Assembly: GCF_003626535.1 (NCBI RefSeq)
Contig: NZ_RBAL01000013.1
Coordinates: 124,001-188,000 of the forward strand
Source: Streptomyces hoynatensis
GTDB taxonomy: Bacteria > Actinomycetota > Actinomycetes > Streptomycetales > Streptomycetaceae
Reading direction: 5' to 3'
DNA length: 64,000 nt
Every line of letters begins with the position of its first letter. Positions within the stretch are counted from its first letter, which is position 1. Position numbers and translations under genes: made by a program. Positions 8,257 through 15,988 of the stretch are shown one piece after another. The notes below the pieces were generated by a model. That model was given only the letters and a program-made list of their open reading frames with translations. It made no database searches and had not been told where the DNA came from.

Positions 8257-10488
8257 TCAGAGCAGCTTGTCGACCGTGATGGGCAGGTCGCGCACCCGGA
8301 CGCCGGTCGCGTGGTAGACGGCGTTCGCGATCGCGGCGGCCGAGCCGACGGCGCCGATCTCGCCGATGCCGCGGGCCCCGATCTGGTTGAAGCTGGTGTC
8401 GGGGTGGCGCAGGAAGTGGACGTCGAAGTCCGGCATGTCGGCGTGCACCGGCAGCAGGTAGTCCGCCAGGTTGGCGTTCGCGAAGCGGCCGGTGCCCGCC
8501 TCGGGCCTGGCGTCCTCCAGCAGCGCCTGGCCGAGGCCGAACAGGACGCCGCCGACGATCTGCCCGCGGGCGGTGACCTCGTTGATGATCTGGCCCGCGT
8601 CGATGACGCTGGTCCAGCGGCTGACCCGGGTCTCCCTGGTGAAGCGGTGGACCCGCACCTCGCAGAAGTGCGCGCCGAAGGAGTGGATGGCGTAGCGGAG
8701 CTTCTCGGCGCCGGGCGCGGAGGCGCCGGTGCCGTCGACGCCGGCCGATTCGAGCAGGGTCAGCAGCTCACCGAAGTCGGCCTGGCGGCCGCCCGGGGCG
8801 GAGAGCCTGCCCTCCTGGTACTCGACCGTCTCGGGGTCGAGCCCGTGGAAGGGGGAGCGCTCGTCGGAGACCGCGAGCCGGATCAGCTCGGCGCGCGCCA
8901 CGAACGCGGCCTGGGCGACGGCCGAGGCGGTGCTCGCGGTGCCCATGGAGCCGAACGCCCCGAAGTTCAGCGGCAGTACGGAGTCGCCGAGCAGGGGGGT
9001 GACCCGGTCCAGGGGGATGCCGAGCTCCTGGGCGCAGACCATGGCGAGCACGGTGAGCATGCCGGTGCCCGGGTCGGCGGTGGCGCTGGAGACGGTCGCG
9101 CCGCCGTCGGGCCGCAGCGTGACGACGGCCACGGTGGTGGGCAGCAGGTTGCCCGGGTAGACCGTGCCGGCCATGCCCTGGCCGACCAGCCAGTCGCCGT
9201 CGGCCTGGGTGCCGGGCCGCTCGGCGCGGTCCGCCCAGCCGAAGCGCTCGGCGCCGATCCGGTAGCACTCGTCGAGATGCTTGCTCGACCAGGGCACCTC
9301 GCGGCCGGGCATGGTGTCGGCGTAGTTGCGCATCCGCAGCTCGATCGGGTCGATCCCGAGCTCGACGGCCAGCTCGTCCATCGCGCTCTCCAGCGCGAAG
9401 GAGCCGGGCTGCTCGCCCGGGGCGCGCACCCAGGTGGTGGGCGGCAGGTCCAGCGGCACGATCTTCTGGCCGACGTGGATGTTGGGCGACTTGTACAGCA
9501 CGCGGGAGGTGGTGTGGGCCGCGCTCTCGAAGAGCACGCCCGAGGCGGAGAAGCCCGACCAGGCGTCGTGCTTGACGGCGTTGAGCACGCCCTCGCGGCT
9601 CGCGCCGAGCTCGATGCGCTGGGCCACTCCCGAGCGGTGCCCGGTGACGGTGAAGACCTGCTCCTGGGTGAGGACGGTCTTGATCGGCCGGTTGAGTTCG
9701 CGGGCGGCCACCGCGGTCAGCAGCGGGTGGCCGAAGAGGTACATCTTGCCGCCGAAGGCGCCGCCGACCACGGGGCTGACGACGCGCACCTGGAAGACGT
9801 CGATGCCCAGGGCCTCGGCCGTGGTCATCGCGGAGCCGACGGCGGACTGGGTGCCGACCTGGAGGGTGAGGACGCCGCCCTCCCAGGTGGCGAGCACCGC
9901 GTGCGGCTCGATGGCCGTGGGCGTGTCGACGGGCTGCGAGTAGTCGGCGGCCACCCGCACCTCGCTGGCGGCCAGGGCCTCCTCCACGCTGCCCACGCCG
10001 TCGGCGAGGAGGTTCAGCTCGGGCTCCTCGTAGTTGACCGGGATCGGCGGCGCGACGGCCCTGGGGATGCCGGCCTTGAGGTCGGTCTTCGGGGTGCGCT
10101 CCTCGTAGGTGGCGGTCACCAGCGAGGCGGCGTACCTGGCCTCCTCGTAGCTCTCGGCGACGACCAGGCCGATGATCTGGCCGTAGTGCCGGATCGTGGT
10201 GTCCTGGAGGGGCAGCCAGAACTGGCCGACGAAGCTGAGGTCCGGCGTGGTCTTGATGGACTGCAGCTTCAGCGGGTTGAAGGGGCTGTAGACGGCGAGC
10301 ACGCCGGGGGCGGCCTCGGCCGCGGCGGTGTCCATGGACAGCAGTTCGCCGCCGCCGACGGAGGCGAGGACGAGATAGCCGTGGGCCATCCCGGCCGCGG
10401 TGTGGTCGGCGGTGTACGTGGCCTCCCCGGTGACCTTGAAACGGCCGTCGACGCGGCCGACCCGGGTGCCTATCAGGGGTGCGGTCAT
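8257..10488 (-). CDS. paoC: Molybdopterin-binding subunit of PaoABC-type aldehyde oxidoreductase
   Basis: A 743-residue xanthine-oxidase-family large subunit. The start is ATG 10488, overlapping the stop of the FAD subunit (ATGA); the longer open frame upstream is only a shadow. It carries GGAFGGKMYLFGHP (molybdopterin contacts) and, near the C-terminus, GARGIGEIGAVGS, whose Glu is the catalytic base of the family. By family it hydroxylates aldehydes or N-heterocycles at a Mo-MCD centre. The split three-subunit order (Fe-S, FAD, Mo) is that of E. coli PaoABC. No XdhC/PaoD maturation gene is seen nearby. The substrate is unknown. Confidence 0.88.
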   Translation of the reverse strand: MTAPLIGTRVGRVDGRFKVTGEATYTADHTAAGMAHGYLVLASVGGGELLSMDTAAAEAAPGVLAVYSPFNPLKLQSIKTTPDLSFVGQFWLPLQDTTIRHYGQIIGLVVAESYEEARYAASLVTATYEERTPKTDLKAGIPRAVAPPIPVNYEEPELNLLADGVGSVEEALAASEVRVAADYSQPVDTPTAIEPHAVLATWEGGVLTLQVGTQSAVGSAMTTAEALGIDVFQVRVVSPVVGGAFGGKMYLFGHPLLTAVAARELNRPIKTVLTQEQVFTVTGHRSGVAQRIELGASREGVLNAVKHDAWSGFSASGVLFESAAHTTSRVLYKSPNIHVGQKIVPLDLPPTTWVRAPGEQPGSFALESAMDELAVELGIDPIELRMRNYADTMPGREVPWSSKHLDECYRIGAERFGWADRAERPGTQADGDWLVGQGMAGTVYPGNLLPTTVAVVTLRPDGGATVSSATADPGTGMLTVLAMVCAQELGIPLDRVTPLLGDSVLPLNFGAFGSMGTASTASAVAQAAFVARAELIRLAVSDERSPFHGLDPETVEYQEGRLSAPGGRQADFGELLTLLESAGVDGTGASAPGAEKLRYAIHSFGAHFCEVRVHRFTRETRVSRWTSVIDAGQIINEVTARGQIVGGVLFGLGQALLEDARPEAGTGRFANANLADYLLPVHADMPDFDVHFLRHPDTSFNQIGARGIGEIGAVGSAAAIANAVYHATGVRVRDLPITVDKLL

Positions 10489-11462
10489 GACCGGCCTCCA
10501 AGGCGGAGCAGCACGTGGGTGAGGGTCCGGCGCAGCAGCGGGATCTTGAACGCGTTGTGGGCGAGCGGCCGCGCGCCGTCCGCGGACCTGGCGGCGGCCT
10601 CGTCGGCCGTCTCCTCGGTCAGCTCCCGGCCGCGCAGCGCGTCCTCGACGGCGGTCAGCCGCCAGGGCTTGGTGCCGACGCCGCCGGCGGCCAGCCGCAC
10701 GTCGGCGACGACGCCGTCGCGCAGGTCGAGGGCGGCGGCCACGGACACCACGGCGAACTCGTAGGCGGCGCGGTCGCGCACCTTCACGTAGGCCGAGTTC
10801 CTGGCCCAGGGCAGGTGCGGCACCTCGACGGCGGCGAGCAGCTCGCCCGGGGCGAGGGCGTTCTCCACGTGCGGGGTGTCGCCGGGCAGCCGGTAGAAGT
10901 CGTCGAGCCTGACGGTCCGTTCGCCCTCGGGGCCCGCCAGCTCGACGGAGGCGTCGAGGGCGACGAGGGCGACGCAGGCGTCGCTCGGGTGGGTGGCGAC
11001 ACAGGAGTCGCTGGTGCCGAGGATGGCGTGGCCGCGGTTCTGGCCCTGCTGGGCGGGGCAACCGGAGCCGGGTTCACGCTTGTTGCAGGGCATGGCGGTG
11101 TCGCGGAAGTAGCCGCAGCGGGTGCGCTGCAGCAGGTTGCCGCCGATGCTGGCCATGTTGCGCAGCTGGGGGGAGGCGCTGTGCAGCAGGGCCTCGCGGA
11201 GCACCGGGTACTCGGTGGCGACGGCCGGGTGGGTGGCGACGTCGCTCATCCGCTCCAGGGCGCCCATCCGCAGCCGCTGCCCGTCGAAGCCGACGCCGGT
11301 CAGCGGCAGCGCGTTGATGTCGACCACGCGCTCGGGGCGGACCACGTTCAGCTTCATCAGGTCGACGAGGGTGGTGCCGCCGGCCAGGTAGGCGGCGCCC
11401 TCGCCGGAGCGGGAGAGCGCGTCGGGCACGGTGACCGGCGCCGCGTATTCGAAGGACCGCAT
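10485..11462 (-). CDS. paoB: FAD-binding subunit of PaoABC-type aldehyde oxidoreductase
   Basis: A 325-residue CO-dehydrogenase-flavoprotein-type subunit starting MRSFEYAAP at ATG 11462, one base after the Fe-S subunit stop. FAD contacts are in AGGTTLVDLMK and SIGGNLLQRT. After this comes a Cys-rich insert with CGYFRD, then CNKREPGSGC, then SCVATHPSD. This matches the insert that binds an extra [4Fe-4S] cluster in E. coli PaoB, so the protein is PaoB-like rather than a plain XdhB. It passes electrons from the Fe-S subunit chain to FAD. The Cys pattern is seen; the cluster is inferred. Confidence 0.87.
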   Translation of the reverse strand: MRSFEYAAPVTVPDALSRSGEGAAYLAGGTTLVDLMKLNVVRPERVVDINALPLTGVGFDGQRLRMGALERMSDVATHPAVATEYPVLREALLHSASPQLRNMASIGGNLLQRTRCGYFRDTAMPCNKREPGSGCPAQQGQNRGHAILGTSDSCVATHPSDACVALVALDASVELAGPEGERTVRLDDFYRLPGDTPHVENALAPGELLAAVEVPHLPWARNSAYVKVRDRAAYEFAVVSVAAALDLRDGVVADVRLAAGGVGTKPWRLTAVEDALRGRELTEETADEAAARSADGARPLAHNAFKIPLLRRTLTHVLLRLGGRS

Positions 11463-11463
11463 G

Positions 11464-11997
11464 TCAGACCGCCTCGCTCCGCCGCTCTCGCTCCGCCTCG
11501 ATGGCGCGCAGGATGTTCTCGTAGGCACCGCAGCGGCACAGGTTGCCCGACATCACCTCGCGGATGGCCTCCCGGCCCTCCGCGTCGCTGTGGGTGTCGG
11601 CCTCCTCGACGGCGCACACCGCCGACATGATCTGTCCCGGGGTGCAGAACCCGCACTGGAAGCCGTCGTTGTCCAGGAACGCCTGCTGCATCGGGTGCAG
11701 TTGCTCGCCCTCGGCCAGTCCCTCGATGGTGGTGACGGGGCGGCCGTCGACGCCGGCGGCCAGGGTCAGGCAGGACAGCACGCGGCGGCCCTCGACGTGC
11801 ACGGTGCAGGCGCCGCACTGGCCGCGGTCGCAGCCCTTCTTCGTGCCGGTGAGGCCGAGTTCGTTGCGCAGCGCGTCCAGCAGCGTCGTGCGGACGTCGA
11901 TCTCCCTGGTCTCGGTGGCGCCGTTGACGCACAGGTCGACGGTGATACGGCCGTTCTGTGATGTTCTTTCCTCGCTGGCCCCTGCCGGGTTTGCCAT
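11464..11997 (-). CDS. paoA: [2Fe-2S] subunit of PaoABC-type aldehyde oxidoreductase
   Basis: A 177-residue protein with the two family clusters: a plant-type ferredoxin motif (GCDRGQCGACTVHV plus a later Cys) and the helical-domain motifs CGFCTPGQ and CRCGAY. ATG 11997 is preceded by AGGGGG. The mature-like N-terminus (MANPAGASEERTSQ) lacks the twin-arginine signal that exports E. coli PaoA, so this enzyme should be cytoplasmic. It is the first gene of a three-gene operon and is divergent from a MarR regulator, which is the obvious candidate for its control. Confidence 0.9.
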   Translation of the reverse strand: MANPAGASEERTSQNGRITVDLCVNGATETREIDVRTTLLDALRNELGLTGTKKGCDRGQCGACTVHVEGRRVLSCLTLAAGVDGRPVTTIEGLAEGEQLHPMQQAFLDNDGFQCGFCTPGQIMSAVCAVEEADTHSDAEGREAIREVMSGNLCRCGAYENILRAIEAERERRSEAV

Positions 11998-12001
11998 GAA
12001 A

Positions 12002-12100
12002 TCCCCCTGAAGAGCTGGTCGGCCTCGGGGGAAACGGTCGTACACTCACCAGGCAAAGTCAAGTGCTTTACAACCGCTTTATACTCGCTAGGATGGGGAC
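12002..12100. promoter_or_regulatory. Divergent promoter region, Mo-enzyme operon versus marR
   Basis: The region is clearly AT-richer than its surroundings. On the plus strand, TATACT at 12080-12085 lies seven bases before ATG 12093, so a leaderless marR transcript is possible. On the minus strand, TTGACT near 12055-12060 could be a -35 for the paoABC genes. A small palindrome, AAAG-N7-CTTT, lies at about 12055-12069 between the two and may be the MarR site. All of this is by eye. Confidence 0.45.
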
Positions 12101-12101
12101 C

Positions 12102-12545
12102 ATGGGTGACCAAACGTTCAATCGGGTTATCTGGGCCTCGCGGCGGGCCAACAAGACGCTGAACACCGCCAAGGAGCAGCGTCTTCGCCCCCTCGACCTG
12201 CCGGTGGCGCACTACACCCTGCTCGCCGCGATCTCCTTCCGCCCCGGCGGCACGGGCGCCGAGATGGCCCGCGAGCTGAATGTCTCGCCGCAGAACATCG
12301 TCGGGCTCGCGGCCAGGCTGGAGCTGCGCGGCCTGATCGAGCGCAGGCCGCGGCCGAGCCACCGGCACGTCATCGAACTGTGGATCACCGAGGCGGGCGA
12401 GGAGCTGCTGGCCCGCGCCGACGCGGCCATGATCGAACTGGAGCGGCAGATCGCCGACATCCTCGGCCCCGACAGCGCCCGCCAGCTCGGCGAGTTGCTC
12501 GAAACCCTGTCGGACGGCCTGGAAAAGAGCCCGCTCCCGCGCTGA
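12102..12545 (+). CDS. MarR-family transcriptional regulator
   Basis: A 147-residue winged-helix protein. The core GAEMARELNVSPQNIVGLAARLELRGLIERRPRP is the MarR HTH and wing, and the termini form the expected dimerisation helices. ATG 12102 has GGGGA in front. ATG 12093 and GTG 12063 are in frame alternatives, and 12093 would suit a leaderless message from the TATACT box. It stands divergent to the PaoABC-like operon and may repress it in response to an aldehyde or aromatic acid; this is inference from position. Confidence 0.85.
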   Translation: MGDQTFNRVIWASRRANKTLNTAKEQRLRPLDLPVAHYTLLAAISFRPGGTGAEMARELNVSPQNIVGLAARLELRGLIERRPRPSHRHVIELWITEAGEELLARADAAMIELERQIADILGPDSARQLGELLETLSDGLEKSPLPR

Positions 12546-12807
12546 GCGCGAGCGGACGGGCCCCACGGTGAGCTGCCTGACCCCGCGGCCTGGCGGGCCG
12601 GCCTCCCGGCCGGCCGTGCCGCGCACGCCGCCCGGCGGCGGCCGGCTCCCGGGGACCTTGGGCCCACTCACCCGGCCGGGCGGCCGCCTCCCGCCGTCCG
12701 CACGGCCCGGCGGCGATCGCCGCGGCCTCGGCACTCTCGGCACAGGCGGCGGCCCCGGCGCGCGCGACGGCCGCCGCGCCCTTCCCGAACCCGGCGGGCC
12801 CCGCGGG

Positions 12808-13428
12808 TCATTCGGTGGGCAGCGAGGCGAAGTACGCCCGCATCACGCCCTTCATCTCGGTGACGAGCGTCCGGCGCTCGGCGCCGCGGGCCGCGTAGAT
12901 CAGCGGCACCATCGCCCGCACGATGCCCAGCGCCACCGTCGCCTTCACCTGCCGCACCTCGGCGGGCAGCCCGGGACGGAACGCCGCGAGCAGCGCGTCC
13001 ATCCAGCCGTGCAGGGCCGAGTGGAGCCGCTGGGTGGAGGCGGCCAGATGCGGCGGGGTGGCCGCGCCCGCGAAGATCGCCTTGAAGCCGGGGTTCGCCG
13101 CGGTGAAGGCCACGACGGGCTCGACCGTCCGCTCGACCAGCTCCTCGGCCGGCAGCAGCGCGAGATCCGGGTCGTGCACGAAGGAGTAGACCCGGCTCAG
13201 CTCCTCCAGGTACCGGTCGGCCAGCGCCTGCGCCATGGCCTCCTTGTTGGGGAAGAACTGGTACAGCGTCCCAGGCGAGGCGCCCGCACGCGCCGCGATC
13301 CCATTGGTCGTCGCGGCGTGGTAGCCCACCTCCACGAACTCACGCTCGGCGGCGTCGAGGAGCTGCGCGATCCGCTGCTCTCCCCTGGCCAGTCGGCGAC
13401 GCGTGGCCGATGGTGTCGTGCGCGGCAT
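12808..13428 (-). CDS. TetR-family transcriptional regulator
   Basis: A 206-residue TetR protein. The N-terminal helix-turn-helix reads NGIAARAGASPGTLYQFFPNK (start about residue 45), with the usual YQFF recognition-helix end. The C-terminal ligand domain resembles the TetR_C group with a CC-type hydrophobic pocket and no recognisable ligand signature. The start ATG 13428 has a good GGAGGGG ribosome site. It is divergent from an MFS exporter, with two matching palindromes between them, so it should repress the exporter and release it when a drug-like ligand binds. Confidence 0.9.
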   Translation of the reverse strand: MPRTTPSATRRRLARGEQRIAQLLDAAEREFVEVGYHAATTNGIAARAGASPGTLYQFFPNKEAMAQALADRYLEELSRVYSFVHDPDLALLPAEELVERTVEPVVAFTAANPGFKAIFAGAATPPHLAASTQRLHSALHGWMDALLAAFRPGLPAEVRQVKATVALGIVRAMVPLIYAARGAERRTLVTEMKGVMRAYFASLPTE

Positions 13429-13534
13429 CTACCCCTCCTCGAAGGCTTCGCGGACGGAACCAGCTTTCAGGCTACCCCCGCGGCGCGTTTGTGGAACTGG
13501 TGCGTGAACCTCGGGGGAAACGGGCCGTGACCCA

Positions 13535-13597
13535 TTGACAGAGACGAGTAATCGCTCGTAATGTCGCCGCCAGAATACGAGTTTTTACTTGTAACTC
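13535..13597 (+). promoter_or_regulatory. MFS exporter promoter with two TetR-type operators
   Basis: TTGACA at 13535-13540 and TAATGT at 13559-13564 form a promoter with an 18-base spacer. The palindrome ACGAG-N6-CTCGT (13544-13559) fills the spacer. A second copy, ACGAG-N6-CTTGT (13577-13592), lies 33 bases further on, about three helical turns away. Two sites of equal layout around the start point are typical of TetR repression. Confidence 0.7.
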
Positions 13598-13642
13598 ATG
13601 TCCGGTGCTCCACCACAGCCCCACCTCCGAGGGAGTTCGCAG

Positions 13643-15307
13643 GTGACGACAGCCACACCCTCAGCACCCAGCCAGCGGGAGGTCAACCCCTGGGTGGTCC
13701 TGATCGTGCTCTGCTCGGGCTTCTTCATGATCATGCTCGACAGCACGATCGTGAACGTCGCCCTGCCCGCCATGCTCGACGGTCTGGACGGCTCGCTCGA
13801 CCAGATTCTCTGGGTCATCAACGCCTACCTGCTCGCCTACGCCACCCTGCTGATCACCGGCGGCCGGCTCGGCGACATCTTCGGGCCGCGCAACCTCTTC
13901 ATCACCGGCCTGTCGGTCTTCGTCCTGGCCTCGATCGCCTGTGGCGTCTCGCAGAACACGACCCAGATGATCATCGCCCGCGTGGTGCAGGGCCTTGCGG
14001 GAGCGCTGCTCACCCCGCAGACCCTGACGATCATCACCGCCGTCTTCCCCAAGGAGCGGCGCGGTGCGGCGATGGGCGTGTGGAGCGCCCTCATCGGCAT
14101 GTCCGCCATCGCGGGCCCGATCATCGGCGGCGTCCTCGTCGACGGCGTCAACTGGCGCTGGATCTTCTTCGTCAACGTCCCGATCGGCGCGGTCGGCCTC
14201 TGGGGCGCCTTCCGCTTCGTCCCCGACCTGCGGCCCGGCCGCAGCCACCGCCTCGACCTGCCGGGCGTCCTCCTGGTCAGCGCCTCCCTCTCCCTGATCG
14301 TCTACGGCCTCATCGAGGGCGAGCGCTACGACTGGGGCGAGTGCTGGGGCCCGATCACCATCTGGGAGATCATCGGCGCCGGCGTGGTGCTCCTCATCGC
14401 GTTCGTCGTCTACGAGCGCCGCCCGAGCGAGCCGCTGCTGCCGCTGGCCCTCATCCGCAACCGCAACTTCGCCGTCCTGAACTGGCTCCAGGCCCTCATC
14501 GCCTTCGGCCTGATGGCGCTGTACCTGCCGGTGGTCCTCTTCCTCCAGTCCGTCCTCGACATGAGCGCCATCAGGGCCGGCCTCACGATGGCTCCCTGGG
14601 CCGTGGCCACCATGTTCACCGCGCCCTTCGCCGGCCGCCTGGCCGACAAGTACGGCGCCAAGTGGGTGCTCATGCTCGGCCTCGCCCTCTTCTCCCTGGG
14701 CGTCGGCCTCATGATCGCCGCCGTCGACCTCGACGCGGGCTTCCTCTCCTTCCTGCTCCCCGGCTTCGTCGCCGGCGGCGGCCTCGGCCTCAGCATGGCC
14801 CCGCTGACCGCCGAGGCGCTGCGCGAGGTGCCACCCGTGCAGGTGGGCGCGGCCTCCGGCATGCTGAACGCGGTCCGCCAGGTCGGCAGCGTCATCGGCA
14901 CCGCCGTGGTCGGCGCGGTCCTCCAGGCCCAGCTGTCCTCCTCCTTCGCCAGCCAGGCCCGGGACCGGGTGGCCGGGGTCGACGCCCCCGCCGAGGTCAA
15001 GACCCAGCTCATCGACGCCTTCAGCGAGGCCTCCGACTCCGGCCTCCAGGTGGCCCCAGGACAGAACGGCGGCGTTGCCCTCCCGGACGGCGTCGCCCCC
15101 GATACCGCGAGCACGCTCGAGCAGGTGGCCCACGACGTCTTCGTCAACGGCTTCACCGACGCGGTCAAGCCGACCCTGGCCGTGCCGGTGGTCGTCCTCG
15201 CCGTGGCCGCGCTCAGCTGCCTCGCCATAGCCCGCCGCCGGGCGGCGGCCGAGGTGACCCCCGCACCTGCCGCCGCCCCCGATAAGGCCCCTGCGGCCGC
15301 GGACTGA
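13643..15307 (+). CDS. DHA2-type MFS multidrug exporter (EmrB/QacA family)
   Basis: A transporter of about 554 residues with 14 predicted helices. It opens with the family signature FMIMLDSTIVNVALP and has GGRLGDIFGPRN (motif A) and a motif-C-like segment near GPIIGGVLVDGVNWRW. An ATG at 13598 is in frame, but GTG 13643 has GAGGGAG at the right distance and the 13598 start lies inside the operator region. By family it exports hydrophobic drugs or an endogenous metabolite using the proton gradient. The divergent TetR gene is its likely local repressor. Confidence 0.88.
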   Translation: MTTATPSAPSQREVNPWVVLIVLCSGFFMIMLDSTIVNVALPAMLDGLDGSLDQILWVINAYLLAYATLLITGGRLGDIFGPRNLFITGLSVFVLASIACGVSQNTTQMIIARVVQGLAGALLTPQTLTIITAVFPKERRGAAMGVWSALIGMSAIAGPIIGGVLVDGVNWRWIFFVNVPIGAVGLWGAFRFVPDLRPGRSHRLDLPGVLLVSASLSLIVYGLIEGERYDWGECWGPITIWEIIGAGVVLLIAFVVYERRPSEPLLPLALIRNRNFAVLNWLQALIAFGLMALYLPVVLFLQSVLDMSAIRAGLTMAPWAVATMFTAPFAGRLADKYGAKWVLMLGLALFSLGVGLMIAAVDLDAGFLSFLLPGFVAGGGLGLSMAPLTAEALREVPPVQVGAASGMLNAVRQVGSVIGTAVVGAVLQAQLSSSFASQARDRVAGVDAPAEVKTQLIDAFSEASDSGLQVAPGQNGGVALPDGVAPDTASTLEQVAHDVFVNGFTDAVKPTLAVPVVVLAVAALSCLAIARRRAAAEVTPAPAAAPDKAPAAAD

Positions 15308-15343
15308 GGCCCCCCTCTCAGTTCGCCGCCCAGGCGGCCAGGA

Positions 15344-15405
15344 CCCCGCCCCACCACGACGGTCCGCGGCTCTCCCCCAGCCGCGGCCCCCGGTGGGGCG
15401 GGGTT
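15344..15405 (+). terminator. Terminator-like hairpin after MFS gene
   Basis: Twelve-base arms (15344-15355 and 15392-15403) pair perfectly and enclose a second small CCGCGG hairpin. Only TT follows, so it is a GC-rich Streptomyces-type terminator without a strong T run. Confidence 0.6.
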
Positions 15406-15458
15406 CCCCGGTTCCGCCCCCGCCCCCAAAGGTGAGCGAGCGGCCCCGGTCCCCGTGA

Positions 15459-15464
15459 TAGGCT
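15459..15464 (+). promoter_or_regulatory. -10 box of tRNA-Asp/tRNA-Phe operon
   Basis: TAGGCT, a common -10 sequence for strong Streptomyces promoters, lies about 55 bases before tRNA-Asp. The -35 is not obvious. Confidence 0.45.
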
Positions 15465-15519
15465 GCTTCAGCGACATCAGCCCGGCCGGGTCTCCGGCCA
15501 GAGGGAGTCGCGCAAGCCG

Positions 15520-15594
15520 GGTCCTGTGGAGCAGTTTGGAGTGCTCGCCACCCTGTCAAGGTGGAGGCCGCGGGTTCAAATCCCGTCAGGACCG
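15520..15594 (+). tRNA. tRNA-Asp (GTC)
   Basis: The 75-nt cloverleaf has a 7-bp acceptor stem (GGTCCTG with CAGGACC), anticodon arm CCACC-CTGTCAA-GGTGG giving anticodon GTC, and T-arm GGGTTCAAATCCC. CCA is not encoded. It is identical to the tRNA-Asp at 24920-24994. Confidence 0.95.
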
Positions 15595-15598
15595 CTCC

Positions 15599-15672
15599 GG
15601 CTGGGTAGCTCAGTTGGTACGAGCGTCCGCCTGAAAAGCGGAAGGTCGCCGGTTCGACCCCGGCCCCAGCCA
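15599..15672 (+). tRNA. tRNA-Phe (GAA), probable integration site
   Basis: The 74-nt tRNA has acceptor stem GGCTGGG with CCCAGCC and an anticodon loop CTGAAAA giving anticodon GAA. It starts four bases after tRNA-Asp, so both are probably co-transcribed. Element genes (integrase, excisionase) begin downstream of it, as is common where tRNA 3' ends serve as attachment sites. No second copy of its 3' end was found by eye in the window. Confidence 0.93.
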
Positions 15673-15692
15673 CCTTCTTTGACCAGCAAGAA

Positions 15693-15724
15693 CCCCCTAC
15701 CGGATCACTCCGGCAGGGGGTTTT
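15693..15724 (+). terminator. Terminator of the tRNA-Asp/Phe operon
   Basis: Twelve-base arms with one mismatch (15693-15704 with 15709-15720) close a TCAC loop and are followed by TTTT. Confidence 0.8.
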
Positions 15725-15988
15725 CGTGCGTTCTACGCCAACGGGTACGCCAACGTGATCAGCTTGGGGGCCACGGACCCAGTCGAACCGCCCCTCACCT
15801 CAGCCAGCGGTCCACGGAGGGGGACGCTCACGGACGGCACCTTTGCAGCCGACGAGCCGTTGAGTGCCACCCGGAGGCATCGCGATGACCCACCGCGTAC
15901 GTCTCGGCCGGCCATGATGCAGACGGTGGACGATGGCCCCCGCGGACCGACCTACCTCAAGCCGACTGAACCTCCGACAGGGGACATC
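15725..15988. other. Non-coding stretch at left edge of element remnant
   Basis: No convincing gene is seen. The 10-mer TACGCCAACG occurs twice, at 15734-15743 and 15746-15755, one helical turn apart right beside the tRNA terminator; such short repeats can be integrase arm sites. The G+C content falls towards 15989. An open frame crosses the stretch but has no support. Confidence 0.5.

Noticed and set aside
8257-11061. Extended Mo-subunit protein of 934 residues
   Set aside because: The extra N-terminus is a shadow of the FAD subunit; the family start (MTAPLIGTRVGRVDG) coincides with an ATGA overlap at 10488.
1-15307. A complete secondary-metabolite cluster
   Set aside because: No polyketide synthase, NRPS, terpene synthase or other core biosynthetic enzyme is present in the window, only oxidoreductases and regulators; the left side is cut off.
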